From positions 1 through 16,222 of the forward strand of contig JAJDVB010000010.1 in assembly GCA_022826345.1 (NCBI GenBank): DNA of 16,222 bases, written 5' to 3'. Below the pieces are notes generated by a model, which was not told where the DNA came from, did no database searches, and worked only from the letters and a program-made list of their open reading frames with translations. This DNA is from Alphaproteobacteria bacterium. Lineage in GTDB: Bacteria; Pseudomonadota; Alphaproteobacteria; UBA828. Shown piece after piece: positions 7,228 to 15,380 of the stretch; positions within the stretch are counted from its first letter, which is position 1; each line of letters opens with the position of its first letter. Made by a program: the position numbers and the translations under genes.

Positions 7228-10200
7228 ATGGTCGCGACGGTCCGCAACCTGACCTCGTCCTCTGCCACGTCGGAGTATTTCCGCCAGGACGGCGGCTACT
7301 ACTTGAGGAAAGGCGAGGACGCGGCGGACCTTCGGGCGAAGCGGGCCGAGCACCGGAACGCGAGCACCTGGCACGGGGCGGGCGCGGCTGCCCTGGGATT
7401 GCATCCCGGCAAGCCGGTCGCGGCCGGCGCCTTCGAGAAGCTTCTTCAGGGCCATGTGATCGGGACCAGGACTCGGCTGGGGCGCCTGCGCGACGGGCAG
7501 CACGAGCATCGTCCGGGCTTCGACATCACCTTCTCGGCGCCGAAGTCGGTGTCGCTTGCGGCGCTTCTGCCGACGGAAGAGCACCCGAACGGCGACCGGA
7601 TGGTCATTCGCGCGCACAGTGCGGCGGTGCGCGAGACGCTCGACTGGATCGAGGGTTCGCTGCTGGAGACCCGGGGCTGGGACCCCGCCACCGGTAGACG
7701 GCCGCGGGTGAAGGCGCCCTCGATGGTGGCGGCGCTGTTCCGCCACATCGCAAGCCGTAACCTCGATCCGCAGCTCCACACTCACGCGGTGATCGCCAAC
7801 ATGACCCGGGACGAGGAGGGGCGGTGGAAGAGCGTGGAGCCGACGCTGCTGCACCGCAACGCGAGATTGATCGGAGCGTATTACCGCGACCGGCTGGCGC
7901 GGCAGCTGATGGAGAAGGGCTATTCGATCATGCCGGCGATGGTGGGCCGGCTGCCGAGCTTCGAGCTTGCGGGCTACGGCGGGGACCTGCGGAGAGCCTT
8001 CTCGACGCGCAGGCACGAGATTCTGGCCTATGTGGACGAGAAGGGCTGGGACCGCAGCACGGACAGGATGCAGGTGGCGACGCTGGCGACGCGCAAGCGG
8101 AAGGCGGAGCCGGTGCGGGCTCAACTGCAGGAGCTATGGCGGGTCCGTGCGCAGGAATTGAGCCTCGACACGGCGCTCGCAGAGGCGCGCTCCAGGCAGC
8201 CGATCGTGTTGTCGGAGAGCCCGTCGGCGCTGGCGATCGTTCGCCGCTGCATGCGCCAGCTTGAGGAACGGCAATCGGTCTTCTCCGAACACGAGCTCGA
8301 GGCGCTGGCTCTCGGCCATTCGCCGGGCCGGCATTCGCTCGGGGAGATCCGGGACGCGGTCGCCTGGCTGGTCCGCGACGGCCACCTGGTCGAGGCCGAG
8401 CTGCGGCGCGCCGACCGGGCCTTCGTCACCGACCGCGCGCTGAAGGCGGAGCGGTCCACGATCGCGATGATGAAGGCCGGGATCGGCGCCGGCGCGGCGC
8501 TGGCCCGGGAGAGGGACGTGGCCGCCCGTCTCGACGGCGCCGGGCTCACCGAGGGACAGGAAGAGGCGGTTCGCACGATCCTGCTGGCGCACGACCGGGT
8601 CGTCGGCGTGCAGGGCCGGGCCGGCACCGGCAAGACGACCATGCTGCGCCAGGTGCGGGCGCTTGCCGGGGAGAAGCCGGTGTTCGGACTCGCGCCCTCA
8701 GCTGCGGCGGCCGCGGTGCTGGGTCGCGAGACCGGCATTCATGCCCGCACGCTTCAGTGGTTCCTGGCGCGCCGCCGGGCGGCGGGCGGCAACGGACAGG
8801 CGCTGGAGGCGTTGAGGGAGACCTTCGGCGGCGCGGTGCTGGTGCTGGACGAGGCATCGATGGTGTCGACCGACCAGATGCGCTCGCTCCTGCGTGCGGC
8901 GGACGAGCTCGACGCGTCCCGCGTGGTGCTGGTGGGCGACAGTAGCCAGCTCCGCGCGGTGGAGGCCGGCCAGCCGTTCCGGCTGCTGCAGCGGGCCGGG
9001 ATGACGACGGCGGCGATGGACGACATCCTGCGCCAGCGGAACCCGGAGCTGCGGGCGGCGGTGCAGGCGGTTCTGGCGGGCGATCCGGGCGAGGCGGTGG
9101 AGCTGCTCGGCAGCAGCGTGCACGAGGTGGCGCACGAAGAGCTCGGCGAGAAGGCGGCGCAGGCCTGGCTGGCGCTTGACCCCGCCACCCGCGACAACAC
9201 CCTCCTGGTCGCACCGACCCATGCGCTGAGGGAAGAGATCAACGGAACCGTCCGGGAAGCACTGGCGGACGAGGGGGTGCTTCGGGGGAAGACGCTCGGG
9301 ATCGAGCGCCTGGTCAGCCTGGGCTTGACCCGGACCGAGAAGGGCGACGTGCGCAACTACCGGGAAGGCGACCTGGTGGTGTTCCACCAGGACCTGGTCA
9401 ACTACCGGCTGAAGAAGGACGAGATCCTGACGGTGACCGGGATCGACTACGACCGGGTGATGCTTCTCCATCCCGACGGCAAGCCGCGCTGGATCCGCCC
9501 GGCGGGCTCGATCCGCTACCAGCTCGACGTCTACGAGACCCGTCCCATGGAGGTCCGCGCGGGCGACCGGATCCGCTGGACCCGGAACGACAGGAAGCGG
9601 TCCCTGATCAACGGCGAGCGGGCCGAGGTGGAGGGGATCGCCAAGAACCGGGTGCGGTTCCGGCTGGCGGACGGGCGGGGGCTCTCGCTCCGGGTGGACG
9701 ATCCGCAGCTGCGGCATATCGACCACGCCTGGAGCTCGACGGTGCACGGCGCGCAGGGGAGCACGGCGGAGGGGGTGATCGCGGTGCTGGATTCGAGCCA
9801 CGGCGCGCTCACCGACCAGTCGACCTTCTACGTCGAGATCAGCCGGGCGCGGGACCGGGCGGTGGTGCTCACCGACAATGCCGAGCAGCTGGTGAAGGTT
9901 CTGGCCGACAACACCGGGGAGCGGCCGACGGCGATCGAGGCGGTCGACGCGCCGATCGAGCTTGAGCCGGAGGAGATCGTCCGGCTGCTGGCGGAGAAGG
10001 AGCCTGTCTGGACGCTGCGCGACGAATGGGAGGCGCTGGAACGGCGGGCGCGGCGCGAGGCTACGGTGTTGTTCCTGGTGGAGGGCTACGGGGCGCTGAT
10101 CGGACGCGCGCAGGAGCTCGCCGGGAAGCCGGACCTGCCGGCCCTGACGCGGGAGGTCGTGGACGGCCTGCTGGCCTATGACCGCGCCTGCCGGGAGGGG

Positions 10201-12705
10201 GACAGGGCGGCGGTGGAGTTTCTCGGGCTGCTCGATGGGCATGACGCGAGGAGGCGCGGGCTGGACGAGACTTCCGAGTCCGCAACGTGCCCGGTTGCCG
10301 GACTGGAAGACTACCCGGACTGGCGAGAGATGTCGGGGCGGCTCGCGGCAAACGGCGAGGGCCTGCTCGCGGCGCTGGGAGAGCGCGCAGGCGAGGCCGG
10401 TGGCACGATCTCCCGGCGCGTCGGGCTGCTCGACGACCTGCTGGCGGTCGACGACGCGGTCCTCCAATTCGACACGCTGCGCCGCGAGGTGGTGGCGCGG
10501 GCCGCGGCGGAAGGCACGATTCCGTTCTACGCCGAGGGCCATGACGATCTCGTCGAGCGGGCCCGGGAACTCGCCAGGCGGTCCCCCCTCCCGGCATGGG
10601 CGCTGGCAGCAGCCAGGGAGGTCCTTGACCATGCAGAGGCCTGCGAAGAACGGAAGGCGGCAATCGTCGCGCTTCATGCTTCGGCGACCGGGCTTCTGGA
10701 AGACCGCACGACGCTGGAGGACCGCGCCAGCACGGAGTTCCGATCTGCATTCACCCCGCCCACCGAACTGGAAGGCTATGCCGACTGGTCGACGCAGTGC
10801 GGGGAGGCGGGCGAAGGCTGGCGCGCCATGCGTGAAGAGCCGGATTCCAAGCGTGAAGATCCGGATACATGGCGGCTCCATGATACATGGCAACCCCATC
10901 TCGACCGGATGAAGAATGAAGCGGGGGAGATCGGGGCCGCCGTCGATCGGCTCGACGAACTCGGGGACCACGACCTGGCCTGGGCGGGGGTGTTCCGGAA
11001 GCGTCTGGCGATGGCGGAGCGGGAGAAGGCGGGGACCGTCATCGCCTTCTATCTGCCGGGCTGGGAGGAGCTTGTCGAGGCGGCGCGCGCGCTCGGCGAG
11101 CGGGAGGGCTTGCCGGACCAGGCCGGGGAGATGGCGCAGCGGGTGCTGGATTACGACCGCGAACGCAGTGCGGAGCGCGCCACCGTCGACGGTTTCCTCG
11201 AGGACGCCAGGGAACATGCGCAGTACTGGGACACCCTGCAGGAAGAAGCGAAGCAGCGTGCCCGGCAGGATTCTGATTTCCTCGTCACCGACCTGCCCGG
11301 CTACCGGTCCCTCACCGACTTTTCGGTGAAGCTGCCGGCCACGGGACGGTCGATCCACAAGAACGAAGACACCTATGCTCCCCATCTCGACCGGATACCG
11401 GGTGGCAGGGAAGCGCTGACTGCCGCTCTGAAGCGGATGGGGAGTCACCACCTGCTCGACCGCTTCGTCTCGGTGATGAACCGGATCGAGGAGACGAAAC
11501 CCAGTGCGCTGGCGCAGGGCATCTCGCCCGTCGGTGACGAGGGATACGACAAGTCCATCGCCCGAGCGGAGCGCCTGGCGAAGGAACCGGACCTGGAAGA
11601 GGCGGCCCGGCGCCGGCTGCAGGCCGAGATCGACGAGCATGCCGTCCTGTCAGCCGAATGGATGACGTTCCAAGGCCTGTTCCGGGAAGCGAATCAGGTA
11701 GACGAGCAATACCGCCGGCTCGAGGAACGCGCGACGCGGGAGACACTGCCGCTGTCGCTGCTTGCCGAATGGCCGGCGTGGCAGGAACGGAGCCTCCGGT
11801 TCGAGGACGACGCCCAGTGGGTACTGGACGAGGGCACCCGGGAGCGCTGGCGAGGTCGCCCGGATATGCTTGAGCGCATCGAGCAAGGACTTCGGCACGC
11901 AAGCGAGCGGAAAACCGTTCCCGAGCTGGAGGGGGACCGGATCGCGGAGATGGTGGGCGCGGAGCTGGCACGGCTTCGCGATCCCGCCGTCGAGCACGCG
12001 TTCGACCGCCGTTGGTGGGGCGCGGAACCGCTGCTCGCGGGCGACAGGATCAGGTTGCAGCTATCGGACGACGAGCCGCAACGCGAAGCGGTGGTGCTCC
12101 AGCCCGGACGGACCGGCGGGTGTAACCGCCACGACGTGGTGGAGCTCGAATGGGTTGCGGTGCCGCGGGGGCGCGAGCCCGACGGACCGGTCGAGCGAAT
12201 GTCCGCAACGAAGCTCGCGGGCCGCGTCCATCGCGCGGAGTGGAGCGACGAGAGGCTTCGCGAGGTGGAGCGGGTGCGCCAGTGGCCGGAACCCCCGGCC
12301 AGCTATCCACTCGACTGCTCACGGGATCTCACCAGGGGCGACCGGTTGTGGTGCAGCGAGGTCGGCCGATCGGAAACGGCTGCGCCGGCGAGCGCGCGCC
12401 TGGGCCGTCCGACGGTCGTGCAGATCGAGCTGGAGGTGGTCGAGAGAACGGCGGGGAAGACCGAAGCGGAGGACAGCTGCAAGCTCCGCGAGATCTCGCG
12501 TTCGGACGACGAGCCATGCCGAGCATTCAGCCTTTCGTTCGACGAACTCTTCCCATTCGCGCGATGGCGCGCATTCCGGGACGACGAGGACGAACGCTGG
12601 TCCAAGGCGCGGGCCAGAAAGATGGAGCTGGACAAGATACGGGTCGAACTGAACCAGCAGCATGGACGGCACTACGTCATGCGCAGGCGCCCCTGGATGC
12701 CTTAG
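7228..12705 (+). CDS. traA: MobF-family (TrwC/TraA-like) conjugative relaxase-helicase
   Basis: This 1825-residue protein is expected to nick oriT, stay covalently bound to the transferred strand and unwind the donor DNA in the cytoplasm. Catalytic tyrosine candidates are Tyr17 and Tyr24/Tyr25 (SEYF, GGYYLRKG). The TrwC-like core follows: GFDITFSAPKSVSLAAL (97-113) with Asp99, then the metal-binding histidines His173, His184 and His186 in FRHIASRNLDPQLHTHAV. A RecD/TraI-like helicase comes next, with GRAGTGKT (463-470), LDEAS (540-544), GDSSQL (570-575), STVHGAQGST (837-846) and EISRARDR (871-878). Residues about 920-1825 match no domain I recognise; they hold four degenerate repeats (separate entry) and two GDR(I/L) beta-rich segments at about 1605 and 1704. 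TrwC is about 970 residues, so this protein is nearly twice as long. No T4SS or coupling-protein gene is in the window. The ATG at 7228 lacks a visible Shine-Dalgarno but gives the expected short lead before the catalytic tyrosines. The symbol is by family resemblance. Confidence 0.95.
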   Translation: MVATVRNLTSSSATSEYFRQDGGYYLRKGEDAADLRAKRAEHRNASTWHGAGAAALGLHPGKPVAAGAFEKLLQGHVIGTRTRLGRLRDGQHEHRPGFDITFSAPKSVSLAALLPTEEHPNGDRMVIRAHSAAVRETLDWIEGSLLETRGWDPATGRRPRVKAPSMVAALFRHIASRNLDPQLHTHAVIANMTRDEEGRWKSVEPTLLHRNARLIGAYYRDRLARQLMEKGYSIMPAMVGRLPSFELAGYGGDLRRAFSTRRHEILAYVDEKGWDRSTDRMQVATLATRKRKAEPVRAQLQELWRVRAQELSLDTALAEARSRQPIVLSESPSALAIVRRCMRQLEERQSVFSEHELEALALGHSPGRHSLGEIRDAVAWLVRDGHLVEAELRRADRAFVTDRALKAERSTIAMMKAGIGAGAALARERDVAARLDGAGLTEGQEEAVRTILLAHDRVVGVQGRAGTGKTTMLRQVRALAGEKPVFGLAPSAAAAAVLGRETGIHARTLQWFLARRRAAGGNGQALEALRETFGGAVLVLDEASMVSTDQMRSLLRAADELDASRVVLVGDSSQLRAVEAGQPFRLLQRAGMTTAAMDDILRQRNPELRAAVQAVLAGDPGEAVELLGSSVHEVAHEELGEKAAQAWLALDPATRDNTLLVAPTHALREEINGTVREALADEGVLRGKTLGIERLVSLGLTRTEKGDVRNYREGDLVVFHQDLVNYRLKKDEILTVTGIDYDRVMLLHPDGKPRWIRPAGSIRYQLDVYETRPMEVRAGDRIRWTRNDRKRSLINGERAEVEGIAKNRVRFRLADGRGLSLRVDDPQLRHIDHAWSSTVHGAQGSTAEGVIAVLDSSHGALTDQSTFYVEISRARDRAVVLTDNAEQLVKVLADNTGERPTAIEAVDAPIELEPEEIVRLLAEKEPVWTLRDEWEALERRARREATVLFLVEGYGALIGRAQELAGKPDLPALTREVVDGLLAYDRACREGDRAAVEFLGLLDGHDARRRGLDETSESATCPVAGLEDYPDWREMSGRLAANGEGLLAALGERAGEAGGTISRRVGLLDDLLAVDDAVLQFDTLRREVVARAAAEGTIPFYAEGHDDLVERARELARRSPLPAWALAAAREVLDHAEACEERKAAIVALHASATGLLEDRTTLEDRASTEFRSAFTPPTELEGYADWSTQCGEAGEGWRAMREEPDSKREDPDTWRLHDTWQPHLDRMKNEAGEIGAAVDRLDELGDHDLAWAGVFRKRLAMAEREKAGTVIAFYLPGWEELVEAARALGEREGLPDQAGEMAQRVLDYDRERSAERATVDGFLEDAREHAQYWDTLQEEAKQRARQDSDFLVTDLPGYRSLTDFSVKLPATGRSIHKNEDTYAPHLDRIPGGREALTAALKRMGSHHLLDRFVSVMNRIEETKPSALAQGISPVGDEGYDKSIARAERLAKEPDLEEAARRRLQAEIDEHAVLSAEWMTFQGLFREANQVDEQYRRLEERATRETLPLSLLAEWPAWQERSLRFEDDAQWVLDEGTRERWRGRPDMLERIEQGLRHASERKTVPELEGDRIAEMVGAELARLRDPAVEHAFDRRWWGAEPLLAGDRIRLQLSDDEPQREAVVLQPGRTGGCNRHDVVELEWVAVPRGREPDGPVERMSATKLAGRVHRAEWSDERLREVERVRQWPEPPASYPLDCSRDLTRGDRLWCSEVGRSETAAPASARLGRPTVVQIELEVVERTAGKTEAEDSCKLREISRSDDEPCRAFSLSFDELFPFARWRAFRDDEDERWSKARARKMELDKIRVELNQQHGRHYVMRRRPWMP
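9994..11907 (+). repeat. Four degenerate tandem protein repeats in the relaxase C-terminal half
   Basis: Two markers recur in the same order at regular spacing. Marker A is G-(aromatic)-x-x-L/S with a following ARxLA-like helix: G953 (EGYGALIGRAQELA), G1104 (EGHDDLVERARELA), G1278 (PGWEELVEAARALG) and G1439 (EGYDKSIARAERLA). Marker B is L-x-x-(Y/W)-x-x-W or similar: L1026 (LEDYPDW), L1181 (LEGYADW), L1356 (LPGYRSL) and L1512 (LAEWPAW). Steps are 151, 174 and 161 residues for A, and 155, 175 and 156 for B. Unit starts are estimated at residues 923, 1074, 1248 and 1409, with the last ending near 1560. The segments are highly charged and probably helical. The repetition is at the protein level; the DNA is too diverged for recombination repeats. 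Confidence 0.75.
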
Positions 12706-12732
12706 TGTCGTCGCATTCCCGGGAAGCCGATC

Positions 12733-12750
12733 CGGCATGTTAGTGTGCCG
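12733..12750. terminator. Weak hairpin between convergent genes
   Basis: CGGCA (12733-12737) and TGCCG (12746-12750) pair around an 8-nt loop, 28 bp past the relaxase stop and between two convergent genes, where a terminator is expected. There is no T-run, so it is at best a weak or factor-dependent terminator. The rest of the 168-bp gap shows nothing clear. Confidence 0.25.
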
Positions 12751-12873
12751 TACCATGTGCGCTCCAGGCCGTCGCGGAGCCCGGTGAGGTTCCTGCGACT
12801 GCCGGCCGCCTCCGACGCGCCGCCGGTTCGGCGTTTTCGGGGCGCTGGGGCCCTGCCGCGGGAACCGGAACCG

Positions 12874-14241
12874 TCAGCTTGCTCCCCATCGCCGGATGAG
12901 ATCCTTCGCGATCCGCAAGGCGATCCTCTCGAGCTGGCGCTCCAGGCCGTAGTGAGCGGCCTCGAACGTCCACCCCTCCAGGGGGATCACCCGGCCGAGC
13001 CGCTCCATCCGGCGGTGGGTCTTTTCCTTCCGCTTCTTGTATTTCTCGTCGTCGAACCCCATGACCTCGATGACGTAGCGCACCTTGCCGCTGCCGTCGA
13101 AGGCATCGTCGGGGACACGGGGGACCGGACCGCCAGGGCGGGTCACGGTGAGAAGGACGTCCGGTCGACAGGGGCCTTCGCGCACCCCTATCTCGAAGAG
13201 AGGCTTCTGGAGCTCGACCCCGACGACCCCGCCGAGCGCCTCCTCGAGCTCCGTGTCGCTCTGGAGATCCCGGACCAGTTGTGGAAGCGACAGGAGCGCC
13301 TGGCGCTCGTATTCCGACTCGACCGGGATCGGCAATTCCAGTGCGGCGATGGGATGTGCATAGGCCATGCAGCACTCCCACCCGGATCGGTCTTCGGACT
13401 GTTCCAGCGCCCCCAGGAAGAGATAGGGCCCCACCACCCTCTTGTCGTAGACGCGCGGAGAGACCACGCGAGAGGTCACCCTCACATGGCCGGCGCCCGT
13501 GGTCTTGCCGTTGATCTCGTGGTCCTCCACGTCGTCCGCGTCCCAGCACAGGAAGCCGCAGGGCGGGGAACCCTTCGGCCACTTCTGTGCGCGCTCGTCC
13601 AGCCTTTTCTGGAATTCGCCCGAGCGCCAGCGCGCGGGGTCGGTCAACAGCACCTCCGACGCCGGAACGTTCGGCGCAACGGGGAACGCGGCCGCGGCGC
13701 GCGCGAGTTCGGCGAGCCAGTCCTCCGGAGACGGAAACCCCTCCGCGCCCGCCAGCGTGTGCAGCCGCGCCTCCCGGATGAAGCACTTGAGCACGTGGGC
13801 CACGACCGGGACCGACCGGCCGCCCCGGCCCCGGGGTTCGCGCCTCCGGTCGCGTTCCAACGAAGCCGCGCCCTGCCGGTCGTACGTCAGCGGATTGAAG
13901 AGATAACCGGAGGTGTCTATCGAGTGTCCGCGCAGGCGGAAGACGCAACTCCCGTCATGCGGCACCGGAGCGTCGGGCAGGTTGCCGAGACTGATGCCGC
14001 GCGTTCTCCGAGCGGGCACGATGACCGGCCGCTCCGGCTCATGGGGAAGACAATTGCAGAGGATCCAGCAGTTCCCGTTGCGGATGTCCTCGGTCAAGGG
14101 GTCGTAGATCCCTCGCGCCTCCGGCTTCGGCTCCCTGCCCTCTACCGCTGCGCCCTTCACCTCGCGCAGGGCCCATTCCTCGAGGGGGCTGAGCCACCGG
14201 ACGTGTTCCAGGCTGAACGCCTTTACGACTTCGAGAGCCAT
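12874..14241 (-). CDS. DUF1173-like hypothetical protein with putative zinc cluster and nuclease-like tail
   Basis: This 455-residue protein has no proven function. A possible metal site is formed by Cys62 and Cys64 (LCNC) with His95 and Cys99 (HDGSC). The order CxC, then a 'PVIVPARR'-type strand, then HxxxC recalls the start of DUF1173 proteins, which are common near conjugation genes in alphaproteobacteria. The C-terminal part has RPDVLLTV (359-366), YVIEVMGF (389-396) and a lysine-rich helix KYKKRKEKTHRRM (400-412). This arrangement resembles the D...ExV...K layout of PD-(D/E)XK nuclease folds, though the catalytic lysine is not in the standard ExK position, so activity is doubtful. It has no signal peptide or membrane segment. 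It converges on the relaxase gene and lies 305 bp downstream of three small DNA-binding-like genes on the same strand. The ATG at 14241 has only a weak Shine-Dalgarno. The gene is clearly coding; the family link is tentative. Confidence 0.8.
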   Translation of the reverse strand: MALEVVKAFSLEHVRWLSPLEEWALREVKGAAVEGREPKPEARGIYDPLTEDIRNGNCWILCNCLPHEPERPVIVPARRTRGISLGNLPDAPVPHDGSCVFRLRGHSIDTSGYLFNPLTYDRQGAASLERDRRREPRGRGGRSVPVVAHVLKCFIREARLHTLAGAEGFPSPEDWLAELARAAAAFPVAPNVPASEVLLTDPARWRSGEFQKRLDERAQKWPKGSPPCGFLCWDADDVEDHEINGKTTGAGHVRVTSRVVSPRVYDKRVVGPYLFLGALEQSEDRSGWECCMAYAHPIAALELPIPVESEYERQALLSLPQLVRDLQSDTELEEALGGVVGVELQKPLFEIGVREGPCRPDVLLTVTRPGGPVPRVPDDAFDGSGKVRYVIEVMGFDDEKYKKRKEKTHRRMERLGRVIPLEGWTFEAAHYGLERQLERIALRIAKDLIRRWGAS

Positions 14242-14546
14242 GATTGTCCCGCCGATGCCCCCTGCTTCACTGGAGCGACAGGAGCGGCGCGAGGCCGCCG
14301 CCCACCGTGGTGGAGGGCAGGACGCCGTTTCAGCGCCTGGCCCAGGCGAGCTCGATGCAGCGCGGCGAGCGCTCCAGCCGTTCGTCGACCGGCCGGAGCC
14401 CCTCGGCCCTTGCCTCGATGATCAAGGGACGTCATCGGAGGTGCCCCGTCTTTCCAGCCCGACACCGTCGGGGGCAGAGGCCCGAGCGGGTCGACCTCGC
14501 TCTCTCTTGACTGCCGCACCTGTTCGCCCGATCTGCCTGCCTGCAA
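14242..14546. other. 305-bp intergenic region with two short palindromes
   Basis: No convincing gene is seen. The one minus-strand open frame (ending inside the next gene, TTG start) has proline/arginine-rich sequence typical of a shadow frame. Two palindromes are present: CCACCGTGGTGG (14302-14313, 5-bp arms) and CGCCTGGCCCAGGCG (14334-14348, 7-bp arms around one base). They lie 60-107 bp upstream of the DUF1173-like gene and may be operator sites for it, possibly bound by one of the neighbouring small DNA-binding proteins. No promoter could be chosen. Confidence 0.45.
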
Positions 14547-15044
14547 TCAGAACAACTCGCCCTGACCGGAGTCGCGGACCCTTTTCTTTCGGGGTGCGGG
14601 CTTCTGCGGTTTCTGCGCCGCTTCCGGCGTCGTCCGCACATTCGGCATGAAGGCGGCGGCGATGATTGCCGCCCGCTCCTCGCCGAATACCTGCCGAAGG
14701 AGCGTCGCGGCTTCACTGCCCCGGCCCTGCCGGTCCATCGTCTCGAGCCGCGCCTTCAGCAGCGCGCCGAGGTCGTCGGTGACCTGCGAAGGCGCGTCGA
14801 CGTCCGAGCGCAGGCTCCGTGCATGCTCGCTCACGGCCCGTGAGATGGATCTCTGCTGTTTCTCGTCGAGCACCAGCCGGCGATGCTTCCGCGGCAGGGG
14901 GTCCACCGTCAACACGCAATGGACCACCCAGGCCGACACCGACATTCTGGCTTCGTCCGCCCCCGACTGGACGTCGGCCCATTCCTCGTCGGTCGCGGAA
15001 ATCGTTTGTTCGGTCCCCGCCCTGCGCACGCGCGGCTTGCTCAT
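14547..15044 (-). CDS. Small ribbon-helix-helix-like protein, putative relaxosome accessory factor (third of three)
   Basis: A 165-residue protein if it starts at the ATG at 15044. A longer frame from a TTG at 15065 is open, but the ATG overlaps the stop of the upstream gene (ATGA) and sits just after AGGAGG, so the shorter form is preferred. The N-terminal part (about 14-46) reads TISATDEEWADVQSGADEA and then MSVSAWVVHCVL, a strand-helix-helix pattern like plasmid ribbon-helix-helix or MobC-type proteins. The middle is helical and charged, and the tail (about 140-160) is rich in Lys, Arg and Pro, ending in GELF. Residues 16-46 resemble residues 29-57 of the gene two upstream (ATDAEWAEISEGAQAAGLSNSDYVIRCCL), so they look like paralogues. 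A role in binding oriT or regulating transfer is inferred from its position near the relaxase; a plain transcriptional repressor is the alternative. Confidence 0.7.
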   Translation of the reverse strand: MSKPRVRRAGTEQTISATDEEWADVQSGADEARMSVSAWVVHCVLTVDPLPRKHRRLVLDEKQQRSISRAVSEHARSLRSDVDAPSQVTDDLGALLKARLETMDRQGRGSEAATLLRQVFGEERAAIIAAAFMPNVRTTPEAAQKPQKPAPRKKRVRDSGQGELF

Positions 15045-15367
15045 GCCTCCTGCTCTTCTTCGCAAAGCAGCAGAAAGCGAACCACTTCATGGATCGCCAG
15101 GGTGGCCTTCCCGCCTTCCTGCGCATCGACAACGATGCCCTTCGACCGGGCGAGAACGCGGCTGTCCTCGTGAAGGCGGCGCTGCGCGTCCTCGGCAAGC
15201 GCCAGGCGATGACCGGGCGGTTCCGGAGGAGCGCTCGCGCTCGCAACCCGGCGGCAGCACAGAATGACCAGGCGCGAGAGCGGAATCCTCTCCTTCCTGG
15301 CCCGCCGCCGCATCTTCTCCCGCGTCTCTGGGGAGCAGTAGATGCAGCGCTTCTTCGCGAGGATCAC
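15041..15367 (-). CDS. Small ribbon-helix-helix-like protein (second of three)
   Basis: A 108-residue protein starting at GTG 15367, with GGAAGG 4 nt upstream. Its stop overlaps the next gene by 4 nt (ATGA), which indicates translational coupling. The N-terminal 40 residues (RCIYCSPETREKMRRRA, then IPLSRLVILCCRR) have the same strand-helix-helix rhythm as both neighbours. Its C-terminal part (about 54-104: GHRLALAEDAQRRLHEDSRV ... KATLAIHEVVRFLLL) is predicted to be mixed and helical. Cys8, Cys11, Cys37 and Cys38 are unusual for such a small protein, and a metal site is conceivable but unproven. I have a general memory of similar small proteins next to TraA-type relaxases in alphaproteobacteria, but no named function. 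Probably cytoplasmic and DNA-binding. Confidence 0.7.
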   Translation of the reverse strand: MILAKKRCIYCSPETREKMRRRARKERIPLSRLVILCCRRVASASAPPEPPGHRLALAEDAQRRLHEDSRVLARSKGIVVDAQEGGKATLAIHEVVRFLLLCEEEQEA

Positions 15368-15380
15368 GGAACCTTCCGCT

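Noticed and set aside
8698..11640. 980-codon open frame antisense to the relaxase gene
   Set aside because: The opposite strand encodes clear relaxase-helicase motifs. The antisense protein is rich in R, P, H and Q with no motif, as expected for a shadow frame in GC-rich DNA.
12745..14421. 558-codon plus-strand frame covering the DUF1173-like gene
   Set aside because: The minus-strand frame has the more protein-like composition, ordered motifs and a coherent start. The plus frame is rich in R, P and A without motifs.
14223..14546. 107-codon minus-strand frame between the small-gene trio and the DUF1173-like gene
   Set aside because: It has a TTG start with no good ribosome binding site and a P/R/A-rich shadow-type sequence, and it overlaps the next gene's start.
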